Source: Actinomycetes bacterium (lineage in GTDB: Bacteria; Actinomycetota; Acidimicrobiia; Acidimicrobiales; Palsa-688). From it: DNA of 64,000 nt. Numbering within the stretch: the first letter of the stretch is position 1; every line of letters starts with the position of its first letter. The notes beneath the pieces are model-generated. The model saw only the letters and a program-made list of their open reading frames with translations, searched no databases and was not told the DNA's origin. The position numbers were made by a program, and so were the translations under genes. This document shows positions 7,026 through 16,215 of this stretch, one piece after another. The stretch covers positions 1 through 64,000 of the forward strand of contig JAKAQB010000012.1 in the NCBI GenBank assembly GCA_021811865.1. The letters run 5' to 3'.

Positions 7026-7304
7026 GGCGTCTCCTTCCTCGGTCAGGCAACTGGGGCGATGAGACCTCGACTGGCCGGGGAAAGCAAGGCGCGACAGCAC
7101 CCCTACGTATGTCGCTGCTCGCCGGCCCGAGCGACCTTGCCGACGACGTCGGGTGGTTTCACCTGGCGCCTCTGCCGGTCGATGGCGGAGGAGCCGGTCG
7201 ACTCCACCACGTCTCGGTTGCTTCTCCTCGGGATCGTTGCTGCACTGTCACCGACACCCACACTTCGGTCGCGGCCGAACTTCGGCGCTCGTAGGTTGGA
7301 AGAC

Positions 7305-8081
7305 ATGAGCTCCGAGCCCACCCCTGCCCGCCCCTCGGACGGCTTCGCCGCCGAAGCCCGAGCCTTCCTCGAAGCCATGGAGGACACGTCGCCCGATGCG
7401 CTGACCGGGTGCGCGCAGTGGAGAGCCCACGAGGTCGCCGCCCATCTCAGCGCCGGTGCGGTCGAGATCGCCCGCAACTTGGAGGCCTACCGAGAGGGTC
7501 GGCCCGTCCCCGCCACCCGAGGCTTCGAGGAGCGCGAGGCTCCCTACCGGGCGATGGAGGACGCCAGGCTGCGAGCAGAGCTCCCCCGCTCGATCGAGCG
7601 GGTGGCGCAAGCCCTCGACGGGCTGCTCGGCACAGAGCCTGACGCCGTGGTGCGCTGGACCGGGCGCCAGATGGTGGTGGCGAGCTTCGTCACCCACCTG
7701 GCGAGCGAGCTCGCCCTTCACCGATGGGACCTGGTCGGCGACGACGAGACCAGCGCGATCCTGCTCGGACAGCCGCGGCTCAGCGACCATGCCGTGGCGG
7801 TCCTCGGACGAGCGCTCGTCGCCCGCGGCGCGACCGCTGCACCGGCTGGTTTCGCTGCGGTCATCGCTGCGCCCGGCGCGAGTGACCTGGCCGTCGTCGT
7901 CGATGGATGCGGGCCTCGTCTGGAACGAAGCGATGCCGGCCTCGAGCCCGCGGTCGTCGGGGACCCGGCGGCACGCTTGCTCTTCTGCTGGGGCCGCCAG
8001 CCCGGTGACCCGCGGCGACTTTCTGCCCCCGGGGGTGTCGAGGTGCTCGCCACCCTCCGGTCCCTGCTCGCCGGGTACTGA
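7305..8081 (+). CDS. Mycothiol-dependent maleylpyruvate isomerase-family protein
   Basis: 258 aa. An N-terminal DinB-like four-helix bundle (FAAEARAFLEAMEDTSPDALTGC...WRAHEVAAHLSAG) is followed by a C-terminal MDMPI-type domain (DLAVVVDGCGPRLERS, LLFCWGRQPGDPR). The metal-site histidines are recognisable in VAAHLSAGA and ELALHRWDL. Members use mycothiol or bind metal for isomerisation or detoxification; the substrate of this one is unknown. ATG 7305 begins just after a short leader that has no further homology. It stands alone, downstream of the recombinase debris, and appears intact, unlike its paralogue at 11923-12686. Confidence 0.75.
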   Translation: MSSEPTPARPSDGFAAEARAFLEAMEDTSPDALTGCAQWRAHEVAAHLSAGAVEIARNLEAYREGRPVPATRGFEEREAPYRAMEDARLRAELPRSIERVAQALDGLLGTEPDAVVRWTGRQMVVASFVTHLASELALHRWDLVGDDETSAILLGQPRLSDHAVAVLGRALVARGATAAPAGFAAVIAAPGASDLAVVVDGCGPRLERSDAGLEPAVVGDPAARLLFCWGRQPGDPRRLSAPGGVEVLATLRSLLAGY

Positions 8082-8156
8082 CGTGATGAAGGAGCGCCTT
8101 GCCGGGTGCTGGCTCGCGCTGGCCTGTGCACGGCGGGGGATCGCCGGCAGAGGGAA

Positions 8157-8918
8157 TCAGGCCCAGGTGCTGGGGTCGACCCCGAGCTCGCGCTCGAAGG
8201 CGGCCCGCCCGGCCTCGGTGACCTGCACCACCCGCCGCTCGCGCGCTATCACCCACCCGCGCTCGACGGAGCGGGCGAGCAGCGCGGCGCCGAGCGCCCC
8301 GGCGAGGTGGGGGCGCTGCTCGCTCCAGTCGAGGCAGTAGCGGGTGAGCGGGCGCCGCCCGGCTGCCTCCACCTCCACGCCGAGCCCGACGAGGCGCGCC
8401 CTGCCGGTCCTCGTGAGCACGTAGCGCCGGGACCGTCCCGCACCGAGGACCGGATCAGGTCGTCCGTCGGGATCGGGTTCGACTCGGAGCACCTTGCCCG
8501 AGACGAGCGCGTCGAGGAGCGCGACCCCGAGACGGCCAGCGAGGTGGTCGTAGCAGGTCCGTGCTCTTCGGATCGCCTCGGCGTGGGTGCCCTGGCGAAG
8601 CGAGCGGACCGGCCGGCACGGGGCGAGGCGGGCGAGCGCCTCGAGCGCGTCAGCGACCTCGGGACGGGTGATGCGGAAGTAGCGGTTGCGACCCGAGGCC
8701 TCGACGCTCACCAGGCCCCCGTCGACCAGGCGGGCGAGGTGCGCAGACAGGGTGGAGGGCGCGACCCCGGCCTCTGCTGCAAGGGTGCTCGCGGCGAGCG
8801 CCCGGCCGTCGATGAGGGCCGTCAGCACCGCGGCGCGCGCCGGCTCGCCCATGAGCGCGGCGATCGGGGCGATGTCGGCGTCCCCTGCCACAACGGCGTC
8901 TCCGACCACGCCGACCAC
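8157..8918 (-). CDS. ArsR-type winged-helix transcriptional regulator
   Basis: About 253 aa. An ArsR-like winged helix lies near the N terminus (MGEPARAAVLTALIDGRAL, then AGVAPSTLSAHLARLVDGGLV). A long C-terminal part includes LTRTGRARLVGLGVEVEA and VQVTEAGRAAFERELG, a layout seen in ArsR-family regulators of 'helix-turn-helix domain-containing' type. The start is uncertain: GTG 8918, 8909 and 8891 are all in frame, and the homologous part begins near IAPIAALMGEP. Divergent from the DHA2 efflux gene, which it probably represses. Confidence 0.75.
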   Translation of the reverse strand: MVGVVGDAVVAGDADIAPIAALMGEPARAAVLTALIDGRALAASTLAAEAGVAPSTLSAHLARLVDGGLVSVEASGRNRYFRITRPEVADALEALARLAPCRPVRSLRQGTHAEAIRRARTCYDHLAGRLGVALLDALVSGKVLRVEPDPDGRPDPVLGAGRSRRYVLTRTGRARLVGLGVEVEAAGRRPLTRYCLDWSEQRPHLAGALGAALLARSVERGWVIARERRVVQVTEAGRAAFERELGVDPSTWA

Positions 8919-8974
8919 GCTAGTGCGTGCACACTTCGGGACCGAGCGAATCGTGCCGCCACGAGACTGGCCGG

Positions 8975-10414
8975 GTGGAGACACCGGGCAACGCCAGGCC
9001 AACCGCCAGCGACAGCGCTCAGATATCAACACGGCCCTCCCCGTGGCCGCTCGTGGCGATCTGCATCGGGTACTTCATGGTGATCCTCGACACCATGGTC
9101 GTCAACGTCGCGCTCCTTGCGCTCGCAAAGAGCCTGCACACCTCGACGAGCGGGCTGCAGTGGATCGTCGATGCCTACAGCCTCGTCTTCGGCGCGCTGT
9201 TGCTCTCCGCCGGAGCGCTCGGGGACCGCCGGGGGGCGAAGGGCGTCTTCCAGATGGGCATGGCCATCTTCGCCGTGTCCTCGCTCGCCTGCGGGCTCAG
9301 CCGGACCACCAGCGCGTTGATCGTCGCCCGCTGTGCTCAGGGGCTCGGCGCAGCTCTCGCGGTGCCCGCCTCCCTCTCGCTGCTGCAGGCCGCCTACCCC
9401 GACCAGGCAACCAGGCGCCGGGCCTTTGGGATCTGGGGCGCGGTGGCCGGCATCGCCGCTGGAGCCGGCCCGGTGGTGGGCGGGGCGCTCGTGTCGGGGT
9501 TCGGGTGGCGCTCGGTGTTCTTCGTGAACGTGCCCATCGGTGCCGCAGGTCTCGCTCTTGCAGCCAGGCACCTGCCCTCCCCGCAACGCCGGCCGCATGG
9601 CGCCGACGTCGCCGGGCAGCTCGCCGGGGTCGCGTCCTTGGCCGGGCTCACCGTCGCGCTCATCGAGGCCGGCGCATCGCCCTCGGCGTCGCCGGTGGTC
9701 GCGGCTGGCTTGGTCGTGTTCGCCGTGGCCGGGGCCGCGTTCATCACCATCGAGCACCGGGTGACCACTCCCATGCTGGCGATGGGCCTGTTCTCCTCAC
9801 CCACCTTCTCGTCGGCGACGCTTGTCGGCCTGCTCATCAACCTCGGCTTCTACGGCGAGCTGTTCGTGATGAGCCTCTACCTCCAGCAGCTCCGGGGCAT
9901 GAGCGCGCTCGGGGCCGGGGTCGCCCTTCTGCCCGAGGCGGCGATGGCGATCGTCGGCTCGACCATCTCGGGGAGGATCATGGCCCGCTGCGGGCCAAGG
10001 CTTCCCATGCTCGCCGGCCTGGTCGTGGGCGCGGCGGGGCTCGCGGGCCTTGGCCTGGCTGGAGCCCACAGCTCCTACTGGCTGCTCGTCGCCCCCTTCA
10101 TGGCTGCAGGTCTCGGCATGTCCCTCGTGATGCCCGCGGCCACCGCAGCAGTCATGGAGGCGGCGCCGGCCGAGCGAGGTGGCGTCGCCTCGGGGACGCT
10201 CAACGCGGCCCGCCAGGTGGGCGGCGTGATCGGCGTCGCCCTCTTGGGGACCCTGGTCGCCTCCCGAGCCACGTTCCTCCCTGGGCTGCGTGCCGGCATG
10301 GTGATCGCCGCCGGGGTGTTCATCCTCGGGGCGATCCTCACCGTGCTCTTCGTAGAGCCAGGGTCGGGCTCGTCCAGCTCTGTCGACCACGCCGGCGCGT
10401 CCCTCCCCGAGTAG
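8975..10414 (+). CDS. DHA2-family MFS drug-efflux transporter
   Basis: About 479 aa with 14 predicted hydrophobic segments. Motif C-like LDTMVVNVALLAL at the first segment, LGDRRGAKGVFQMG after the second (motif A), and GPVVGGALVSGFGWRSVFFVNVP are diagnostic of EmrB/QacA proton-drug antiporters. I prefer GTG 8975; a GTG at 8927 is in frame but would leave only 8 nt between this and the divergent regulator. Expected in the cytoplasmic membrane exporting hydrophobic toxins, under control of the neighbouring ArsR-type protein. Confidence 0.88.
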   Translation: METPGNARPTASDSAQISTRPSPWPLVAICIGYFMVILDTMVVNVALLALAKSLHTSTSGLQWIVDAYSLVFGALLLSAGALGDRRGAKGVFQMGMAIFAVSSLACGLSRTTSALIVARCAQGLGAALAVPASLSLLQAAYPDQATRRRAFGIWGAVAGIAAGAGPVVGGALVSGFGWRSVFFVNVPIGAAGLALAARHLPSPQRRPHGADVAGQLAGVASLAGLTVALIEAGASPSASPVVAAGLVVFAVAGAAFITIEHRVTTPMLAMGLFSSPTFSSATLVGLLINLGFYGELFVMSLYLQQLRGMSALGAGVALLPEAAMAIVGSTISGRIMARCGPRLPMLAGLVVGAAGLAGLGLAGAHSSYWLLVAPFMAAGLGMSLVMPAATAAVMEAAPAERGGVASGTLNAARQVGGVIGVALLGTLVASRATFLPGLRAGMVIAAGVFILGAILTVLFVEPGSGSSSSVDHAGASLPE

Positions 10415-10491
10415 CTGGCGAGAGACCCCGGGCCACACCGGCGTGGTGCCGGGGCGCGGTCGGCTGCCCGCCCGGCACGTAGCATCGATGG

Positions 10492-11076
10492 GTGCGGATC
10501 TTCGTGGCGGGTGCGACCGGGGTGATCGGCCGGCACCTCGTGGCGTTGCTCGTCGAGGGGGGCCACGACGTCGTGGGGATGACCCGTAGCCCGCAGAAGG
10601 CCGGCTGGCTCCGAGACGCCGGCGCAGAGCCGGTCGTCTGCGACGTCTTCGAGCGCGACGCGCTGTCCCGGGCCGTGGCCGGCTTTTCTCCTGATGTCGT
10701 GGTCCACCAGCTCACCGACCTGCCCGACGATCCCCAACACGTCCAAGAGCACGCCGCGGCCAATGCTCGGATGCGGCGCGAGGGGACGGCGAACCTCGTC
10801 GATGCTGCGTGTGCCTGCGGCGCCCGGGTGATCGCCCAAAGTGTCGCCTGGACCCTCCCAGGCGATGGTGGGGAAGCGGTGGAGCTTCTCGAGCGCACGG
10901 TTCTCGGCGCAGGCGGCGTCGTCGCCCGCTACGGCCAGTTCTTCGGGCCCGGAACCTACTACCCGGTTACGCCACCGGGCCCGCCCCGCATCCGTGTCGA
11001 CGAGGCGGCCCGGCGGACCGTGACGCTCCTCCACGCTCCGAGCGGGATCGTCGACATCGTCGACGACAGCAGATAG
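10492..11076 (+). CDS. Short NAD(P)-dependent epimerase/dehydratase-family protein
   Basis: 194 aa, GTG start. The N terminus has the atypical/extended SDR dinucleotide motif FVAGATGVIGRHLVALLVEGGHDVVGM. It proceeds through DVVVHQLTDLPDD and ends with FGPGTYYPVTPPGPPRIRVDEAARRTV, the end of a compact SDR subgroup. The catalytic YxxxK is not obvious, so it may be a reductase-like or regulatory member. It follows the efflux gene by 77 nt on the same strand and could share its transcript. No lesion seen. Confidence 0.72.
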   Translation: MRIFVAGATGVIGRHLVALLVEGGHDVVGMTRSPQKAGWLRDAGAEPVVCDVFERDALSRAVAGFSPDVVVHQLTDLPDDPQHVQEHAAANARMRREGTANLVDAACACGARVIAQSVAWTLPGDGGEAVELLERTVLGAGGVVARYGQFFGPGTYYPVTPPGPPRIRVDEAARRTVTLLHAPSGIVDIVDDSR

Positions 11077-11129
11077 GTACTTCGACTCCGGCCACCGAGC
11101 ACGAGCAAAACGTGAGTCCCGAGAAGCGG

Positions 11130-11839
11130 TCACGGCGCCGTCGCGCCCAGGTAGGTCTCCGCGCCCCAGCTCGAACCGACCGCGTTCGGGAACGGCTCGA
11201 CGCGGACATCGGCGCCGGCATGGGGCGCGTCGACCATGACGCTCTGGCCGCCCTGGACGCCGGCGTAGATCCCGACATGCGACACACCCGCGGGACCGCT
11301 TCCGAAGAGGACGAGGTCACCGGGCTGGAGCGGCTGGCCGGCCGGCACGAGCGGCCCCGCGTCGTACTGTGCCTGCGCGGTGCGCGGGAGGCTGATCCCG
11401 GCGGCACGGTAGGCGGCCTGGGTGAGCCCCGAGCAGTCGAAGCCGACCCCCGGGGTCTCCCCGCCCCAGACACATAGGGGGTGCCGACCTGCGCCAGCGC
11501 CCAGTCGAGGGCTACGCCGCCCGCGCTGGCGGCGGCGACGGTCTGGGCGGCGGTCTCGCCGTAGGTCTGGGCGAGGGCGAGGACCTCGTCCACGTACCAC
11601 GTGGCGTGGTTGTAGGAGAAGATTGCGGCCGAGATGTCCGCGCCGCCTCTCGCCCCGTCGGCGCACAGCATGCGGGTAGCCGCGTAGACGGCGTCGGCGG
11701 GGTCGTAGGGGGAGGGCGGTGTGGCCCCGCCGGGCGGGACGGGGAGGTCGTAGGTGGCAAACGTCGCTCCGAGCATCTGCATCGGCCCGGCGGTTATCTC
11801 GGGGTCCCGGGCGAACGTGCTGGTGGAGGCAACTGTCAC
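11130..11839 (-). pseudogene. Transglycosylase-NlpC/P60 peptidoglycan hydrolase, copy 1, frameshifted
   Basis: An SLT-type transglycosylase tail (AGPMQMLGATFATYDLPVP, YDPADAVYAATRMLCADGA, FSYNHATWYVDEVLALAQTY) leads to an NlpC/P60 cysteine peptidase with DCSGLTQAAYRAAG and HVGIYAGV. Relative to copy 2 there is an extra CA in CACA at 11471-11474, so GTPYV runs out of frame and the catalytic-Cys half is in another frame. The transglycosylase part is also cut short at its N terminus, lacking signal peptide and catalytic Glu. Such fusions are typical of conjugative elements. Dead unless the 2-nt insertion is an error. Confidence 0.75.
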
Positions 11840-11922
11840 GACCGAGGCACGTCAGGCACGTGCGAACTGCGGCACTCTTGCGACGGTGGTCGTGGAGGTG
11901 ATGCCGTATGCGGCGATGCGGA

Positions 11923-12686
11923 TCAGGACCAAGTCACCTGAAACTGGGTTCGCCAATGCCCCAACAGCTCGGTATCTCCTGTGGTCTGCAAGGCAACGGT
12001 GGGGATTCGATTCCAGAGCCAGAGATAGAGATCGGATGCTGGAGCACGAATGACGACGTCGCAACTGGTGAGCTGCCTTGCTGCCTCGACGGCACTCTCC
12101 ATGATTCGCAGTGTCCACCTGTCGCGCGTATCGGTGGGAGCGAGACCGAGCGTTCCGAGGGGTTCCCCGTCGGCGGAGCCTAGCCTGGCGCTGTGCGGGA
12201 GAGGAACCCGAAGATGAGTTCCTCGATGCCATCGACGGCGAAGGCAGGGTCGAAGGCGGTCACCGCCTGTCCGGCAGCGAGCTGGGCGTCGGTACGGTGT
12301 ATGGCGGTCTCGTGGGCTTGGCGACGAGCCCACATGGCAAGTGGCGAGGGCGCGTTGAGGAACGTCCAGCAGGACAGGTCGGGCGGAGCGCAGGACAGGA
12401 TCCGCACCAGGGAGGCGTGGCCCTCCTCGACCCAGTCTCTGAGGGCGTCACCGGTCGGTGCGGCGGCGAGTATGCCGGTCTCCTCGGGTTCATCGACCAT
12501 CTCGGTGAGACCTTCGGACACATAGGTCGCCGCCCAGCGGTGCACGTAACCGATGTGGGCGAGGAGGTCCCGCAGTCGCCATCCAGGGCAGCTGGGCACG
12601 GCCGCTTCGAGGTCAGCCGATCGGGAGGCGCCGACGAGGAGCTCGCCTTCGTGTGCCAGGGCATCGATGTGCTCGTCAACGTTCAT
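11923..12686 (-). pseudogene. Mycothiol-dependent maleylpyruvate isomerase-family gene, frameshifted
   Basis: The first ~168 residues form the DinB-like bundle (NVDEHIDALAHEGELLV, CPGWRLRDLLAHIGYVHRW, HETAIHRTDAQLA with the metal histidines). The frame stops at TAG 12182-12180. The C-terminal domain continues in a different frame as SADGEPLGTLGLAPTD..RWTLRIMESA..VVIRAPASDLYLWLWNRIP. Deletion of one base near 12182 accounts for it. A paralogue of the intact gene at 7305-8081. It sits between the two NlpC/P60 copies on the same strand. Confidence 0.75.
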
Positions 12687-12764
12687 GACCACCGTTGTCC
12701 CTCATCTGAAGCGGGAGGATATCTACATCCACTGGCCACTGCTCGATGAAGGACGATGACAGCG

Positions 12765-13484
12765 TCAATGTCGCAGGGGCGGCGGCGGGTCACTGGTGTG
12801 CACGGCACCGAGCTCGGACGGCCGGGCGGCACCCATCGGCGCGGGCCATATGGCGAGGCTGTCGATCTGCACATCCGTTCCGGTGTGGGGTGCGTCCACC
12901 ATCTCGTTGTCGCCGAGGTAGATGCCGACGTGGCCGGGGAGGCCGGGGGTGAGCTCGCCGGGCTCGAAGAAGACGAGGTCCCCTGGCTCGAGGTCGGTGA
13001 GGGGCACATGGGGAAGTGTCGTCCACTGCGCTGTCGAGGTGCGCGGGATGTGGATGCCGGCCGCCGCGTAGGCGGCCTGGGTAAGCCCGGAGCAGTCGAA
13101 GCCCACCCCTGGGGTCTCGCCGCCCCAGACGTAGGGGGTGCCGATCTGGTCGAGCGCGTAGCTGATGGCGATGGCCGCAGCAGCCGTAGGTGCGCCGGCG
13201 ACGGCTGACGAGGCCGACGTTGTCTCGTACTCGGCGGCGTCGCTGAGCACCTCTTGCACGTAGGCCGCTGTGTGGTTGTAGGCGTAGATCGCGCCGTCGA
13301 TGTCGGCGCCGTCCTTGGCGCCGTTCGTGCACAGGTCCCGGGCCGCGGCGTAGATGGCGTCGGCGGGGTTGTAGGGAGAGGGCGGTGTCGTGCCTTGGGC
13401 GGGGTTGGGCGCGGTGTCGGCGGGAACGGGATGGTCGTAGGCGGAGAACGTCGGTCCGGCCGCCCCACCGACGCCGAGCTGCAT
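12765..13484 (-). pseudogene. Transglycosylase-NlpC/P60 peptidoglycan hydrolase, copy 2, 5'-truncated
   Basis: About 239 aa from ATG 13484. The transglycosylase tail (GPTFSAYDHPVPADT, YNPADAIYAAARDLCTNGA, YAYNHTAAYVQEVLSDAAEY) joins an intact NlpC/P60 domain: GTPYVWGGETPGVGFDCSGL with the catalytic Cys, GHVGIYLGDNEMVDAPHTG with the His. Unlike copy 1 it has no internal frameshift. The signal peptide and transglycosylase catalytic region are missing; homology ends at ~13495 beside a long palindrome and an integrase fragment. The peptidase domain could fold, but export is doubtful. The 5' end was probably lost in a recombination event. Confidence 0.7.
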
Positions 13485-13543
13485 GGGCCCATCGCTCCAG
13501 CGGTGTTCGCCCCCGAGTGCACGCCGGGCAGGGTGGACTGGCC

Positions 13544-13583
13544 GTTGTCGGAGAAATGCCGACGTCGGCATTTGTCCGACAAC
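13544..13583. repeat. 40-bp near-perfect palindrome at integrase/NlpC junction
   Basis: The central 20 bp (13554-13573) are a perfect palindrome, AAATGCCGACGTCGGCATTT. The flanks GTTGTCGGA and TCCGACAAC extend it to 40 bp with a single mismatched pair. It lies exactly where the truncated NlpC gene and the integrase fragment meet, so it may be a recombination or attachment site, or an inverted duplication made when they joined. Confidence 0.8.
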
Positions 13584-13850
13584 GTGACGAGCTTCTTCAT
13601 CCGGGTGCGGGACGCCGTGGGAGCCCCGGACGTACGCCTGCACGATCTGAGGCACTTCACGGCAACGCAGCTCATCGGCGCGGGCATGGATGTTCGCACC
13701 GTGGCCGACTTCCTCGGCCATTCCGATCCATCCCTCACTCTCCGGGTGTACAGCCACGCCATCGAGGAGCGGAACCGGGCGGCTGCCGCCATCATGGGCC
13801 AGGTCCTCGGAGCGAAGAAGCAACCCGCCGAGCTGACGACCGCCGGATAA
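13584..13850 (+). pseudogene. C-terminal fragment of tyrosine recombinase/integrase
   Basis: About 88 residues carrying the catalytic end of a phage-type integrase: VRLHDLRHFTATQLIGAG (HxxR box), FLGHSDPSLTLRVYSH (second His and the nucleophilic Tyr), then an acidic-basic tail to TAA 13850. The N-terminal and core-binding domains and the first catalytic Arg are absent, so it is inactive. It points toward the excisionase-like gene 10 nt downstream, a common integrase-module arrangement. Confidence 0.78.
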
Positions 13851-13860
13851 GACTGGGCTG

Positions 13861-14226
13861 GTGGCCGACGAGTTGGAGCTGCCGGAACTGGCGAACGCCT
13901 TCACCGTCGGGCGCATCACGCTGACGCAGCCTGAGTGGTGGGACCAGCACAGCGACGCCATGAACGAAGCCGTCGCTGTCATCGAGTGGGACGAGCTGCA
14001 CGTCGAGCGCCGGACCGTCGGGCCGGTCATCGAGGAGCGCCCACCGCAGCGGCTCACCATGACCGTCGAGGAGGCTGCAGTCGTGCTCGGCATCTCCCGG
14101 GCGACCGCCTACGACGCCGTCTCCCGTGGCGAGATTCCCTGTATCCGCATCGGCAGGCGCATCCTCATCCCCAAGGTCGCCCTGGAGCGGTTGCTGAACG
14201 GTGCTGGAGGCGGAACGGAACCCTAA
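13861..14226 (+). CDS. Excisionase-like helix-turn-helix DNA-binding protein
   Basis: 121 aa, GTG start. The C-terminal ~55 residues are a MerR-like excisionase HTH: MTVEEAAVVLGISRATAYDAVSRGEIPCIRIGRRILIPKVALERLL. The first ~60 residues (ELELPELANAFTVGRITL..) are an unrecognised N-terminal segment. It starts 10 nt after the integrase fragment. It could be a recombination directionality factor of the lost element, or the regulator of the Fic gene, whose promoter carries a strong inverted repeat. Confidence 0.7.
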   Translation: MADELELPELANAFTVGRITLTQPEWWDQHSDAMNEAVAVIEWDELHVERRTVGPVIEERPPQRLTMTVEEAAVVLGISRATAYDAVSRGEIPCIRIGRRILIPKVALERLLNGAGGGTEP

Positions 14227-14244
14227 CTACTCCGGAGCTGTATT

Positions 14245-14265
14245 TAGGGTTGTATGATAACCCTA
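14245..14265. promoter_or_regulatory. Inverted repeat in Fic-gene leader
   Basis: TAGGGTT and AACCCTA, perfect 7-bp arms with a 7-bp spacer, 15 nt before the Fic ATG and overlapping a locally AT-rich promoter-like patch. AAGGAG at 14268-14273 is the ribosome-binding site. A repressor bound here, possibly the HTH protein just upstream, would control the Fic gene. Confidence 0.55.
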
Positions 14266-14279
14266 TCTAAGGAGCAACC

Positions 14280-15590
14280 ATGTCTCGGGTTATCCGCCGC
14301 CGCTGGATCAACGACTCCACCGGCCCGTCCCGCAAGGACAACCGCGGGTGCGAGTACGAAGCCTACGTCCCCGACCCGCTCGTCGGACGTGCGTTCAGCT
14401 TCGACGGTGAAGTCGCGGCCGACATCGCGGATGCCGAAGCTGCCATCGCTCGCCTCAATGCCCAAGCGACGAGCCTCGTCGATACCGAGGCACTCGCCCG
14501 CATCCTGCTGCGTGCGGAGTCCGTCGCCTCGTCTCGGATCGAAGGACTGGAGATCGGAGCACGACGACTGCTGCGGGCAGAAGCCGCCAGAGGTCTCGGC
14601 GACGACCCGTCCGACGTCACGGCCGTCGAGGTGCTTGCGAACATCGACGCCATGGTCTTCGCCATCGAGCACGTCGATGCAGGAGACCCGATCACAGTGG
14701 AACTGGTGCTCGAAGTCCACCAGCGTCTCCTCGCCAAGACGCGACTGGAGCGCTACGCCGGGAAGTTCCGAGAGCAGCAGAACTGGATCGGGGGGAGCGA
14801 GTACAACCCCTGTGCGGCAGCCTTCGTCCCTCCACCGCCGGAGTACGTCGCCGACCTCATGGCCGACCTCGTCGCCTTCGCCAACGACGACTCGCTTCCC
14901 CCTGTCGCCCAGGCTGCCATCGCGCATGCCCAGTTCGAGACGATCCACCCCTTCGTGGACGGCAACGGTCGGACGGGAAGAGCCCTCGTGCACCTCATCT
15001 TCCGACGTCGGGGTGTGGCTCCCCGCGTCCTTCCCCCCGTGTCGCTCGTCCTTGCGACCTGGGCAACCGACTACGTCGGTGGTCTCGAAGCGACCAGGTA
15101 CCGGGGACCGGCATCTGGCAAGGCAGCGAGCGAAGGCATCAACCTCTGGATCGGGAGGTTCGCCACTGCCTGCAAGCGGGCCGTCGATGATGCGTCGAGC
15201 TTCGAGGAGCGCGCGCGGGCCATCGAAGCGTCGTGGCGGGAACGCTTGGGGCGCGTTCGTGCCCGCTCGGCAGCCGACCTCCTCCTCAGCGTCCTTGTCG
15301 GCGCTCCCGTCGTCACCGTCAACAGCGCAGCCGAGATGATCTCCCGGAGCTTCATCCAGACGAACGAGGCCATCTCGCGCCTCGTCGAGGCAGGCATCTT
15401 GAAGCAGGTGACCGTCGGTCGCCGGAATCGAGCCTTCGAAGCACCCGACATCGTTGCTGCGTTCGCCTGGTCGGCGAGCTCCATCGAGAGGTTGCGAGCC
15501 TGCTGGGTCACCCAGTCAGCAGACGGCTTGGCGGTCACGCCAGCGATCCGAACGAGACGCGTGTCGTGGTGGATGAACACGAGGACGTAG
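14280..15590 (+). CDS. Fic-domain protein (AMPylase-type), C terminus replaced by IS sequence
   Basis: 436 aa. The Fic motif is complete: HPFVDGNGRTGR (~residues 222-233) with catalytic His. An inhibitory-helix motif SSRIEG occurs ~130 residues earlier, giving the class II arrangement with N-terminal inhibitory helix. A winged-helix-like region follows (TVNSAAEMISRSFIQTNEAISRLVEAGIL). Fic enzymes of this layout transfer AMP to proteins and sense ATP. From about residue 399 (after DIVAAFA) the reading frame runs antisense through an inserted transposase gene, so the last ~38 residues are not native. The catalytic core is intact and the protein may still work. ATG fixed by AAGGAG 6 nt upstream. 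Confidence 0.87.
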   Translation: MSRVIRRRWINDSTGPSRKDNRGCEYEAYVPDPLVGRAFSFDGEVAADIADAEAAIARLNAQATSLVDTEALARILLRAESVASSRIEGLEIGARRLLRAEAARGLGDDPSDVTAVEVLANIDAMVFAIEHVDAGDPITVELVLEVHQRLLAKTRLERYAGKFREQQNWIGGSEYNPCAAAFVPPPPEYVADLMADLVAFANDDSLPPVAQAAIAHAQFETIHPFVDGNGRTGRALVHLIFRRRGVAPRVLPPVSLVLATWATDYVGGLEATRYRGPASGKAASEGINLWIGRFATACKRAVDDASSFEERARAIEASWRERLGRVRARSAADLLLSVLVGAPVVTVNSAAEMISRSFIQTNEAISRLVEAGILKQVTVGRRNRAFEAPDIVAAFAWSASSIERLRACWVTQSADGLAVTPAIRTRRVSWWMNTRT

Positions 15591-16215
15591 AGCCGGCGGA
15601 GAAGGACCGTGTCGACATCGCAAGTCGCAGGCCATCAATCCCTTCGCTTGCGCGGCAAGGAGCTCCTCCCATGTCGGTCCCGATCGCCGCGGTGACGGGT
15701 CGACGCCGTGGCGCTTCAGGATCGCCCTGACGCTCGAGGGGGCGATGACGATGCCTATGGTGGCGAGCTCATCGTGGATGCGACGCTATCCCCACTGCGG
15801 GTTCTCGTTCGCCAGGCGGAGGGCGAGTGCGGTGGTTCCCTTCGCGATGCCTGGTCGACCGGGCCGGCCTTGGGTAGGTCCAGCGCTTGGCGAGGAGGTC
15901 ACGGTGCCAGCGCAGCAAGGTTGACGGCTGGACGAAGAAGCGCCCGAGTCGTCGGCGGGGAAGCAGCCGTGCGAGCCCTGCCAGCACCGCCCGATCCGCT
16001 GGCTCGAGCGCTGGTCGCTCTACCTGGCGCCGGAGGACCGCCACCTCATGGCGGAGCATGACGACCTCGATGGCGAGATCGGTATCGCTGCGACCGAGGA
16101 GCCCGATGACCTGAAGGACGCGGCAGAACGCCCGGTGGAGGAAGGAGAGGGGTCATCACTGGATGCTCCCGGCTCCCGAGTCCAACCGTCAAAGTCCAGC
16201 TCAAAGAGGATGGAT
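15474..16215 (-). mobile_element. IS remnant: 5' half of integrase-core transposase
   Basis: Read on the minus strand: MLRHEVAVLRRQVERPALEP, LLPRRRLGRFFVQPSTLLRW, then after frame breaks ILKRHGVDPSPRRSGPTWEE, the first catalytic Asp in LMACD, and VLLRRLYVLVFIHHDTRLVR to SADWVTQQARNLSMELADQ. This is a standard actinobacterial DDE transposase with at least two frameshifts and no C-terminal half. It inserted into the 3' end of the Fic gene near 15474. Its 5' ~200 bp also occur at 5690-5910. Confidence 0.8.
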
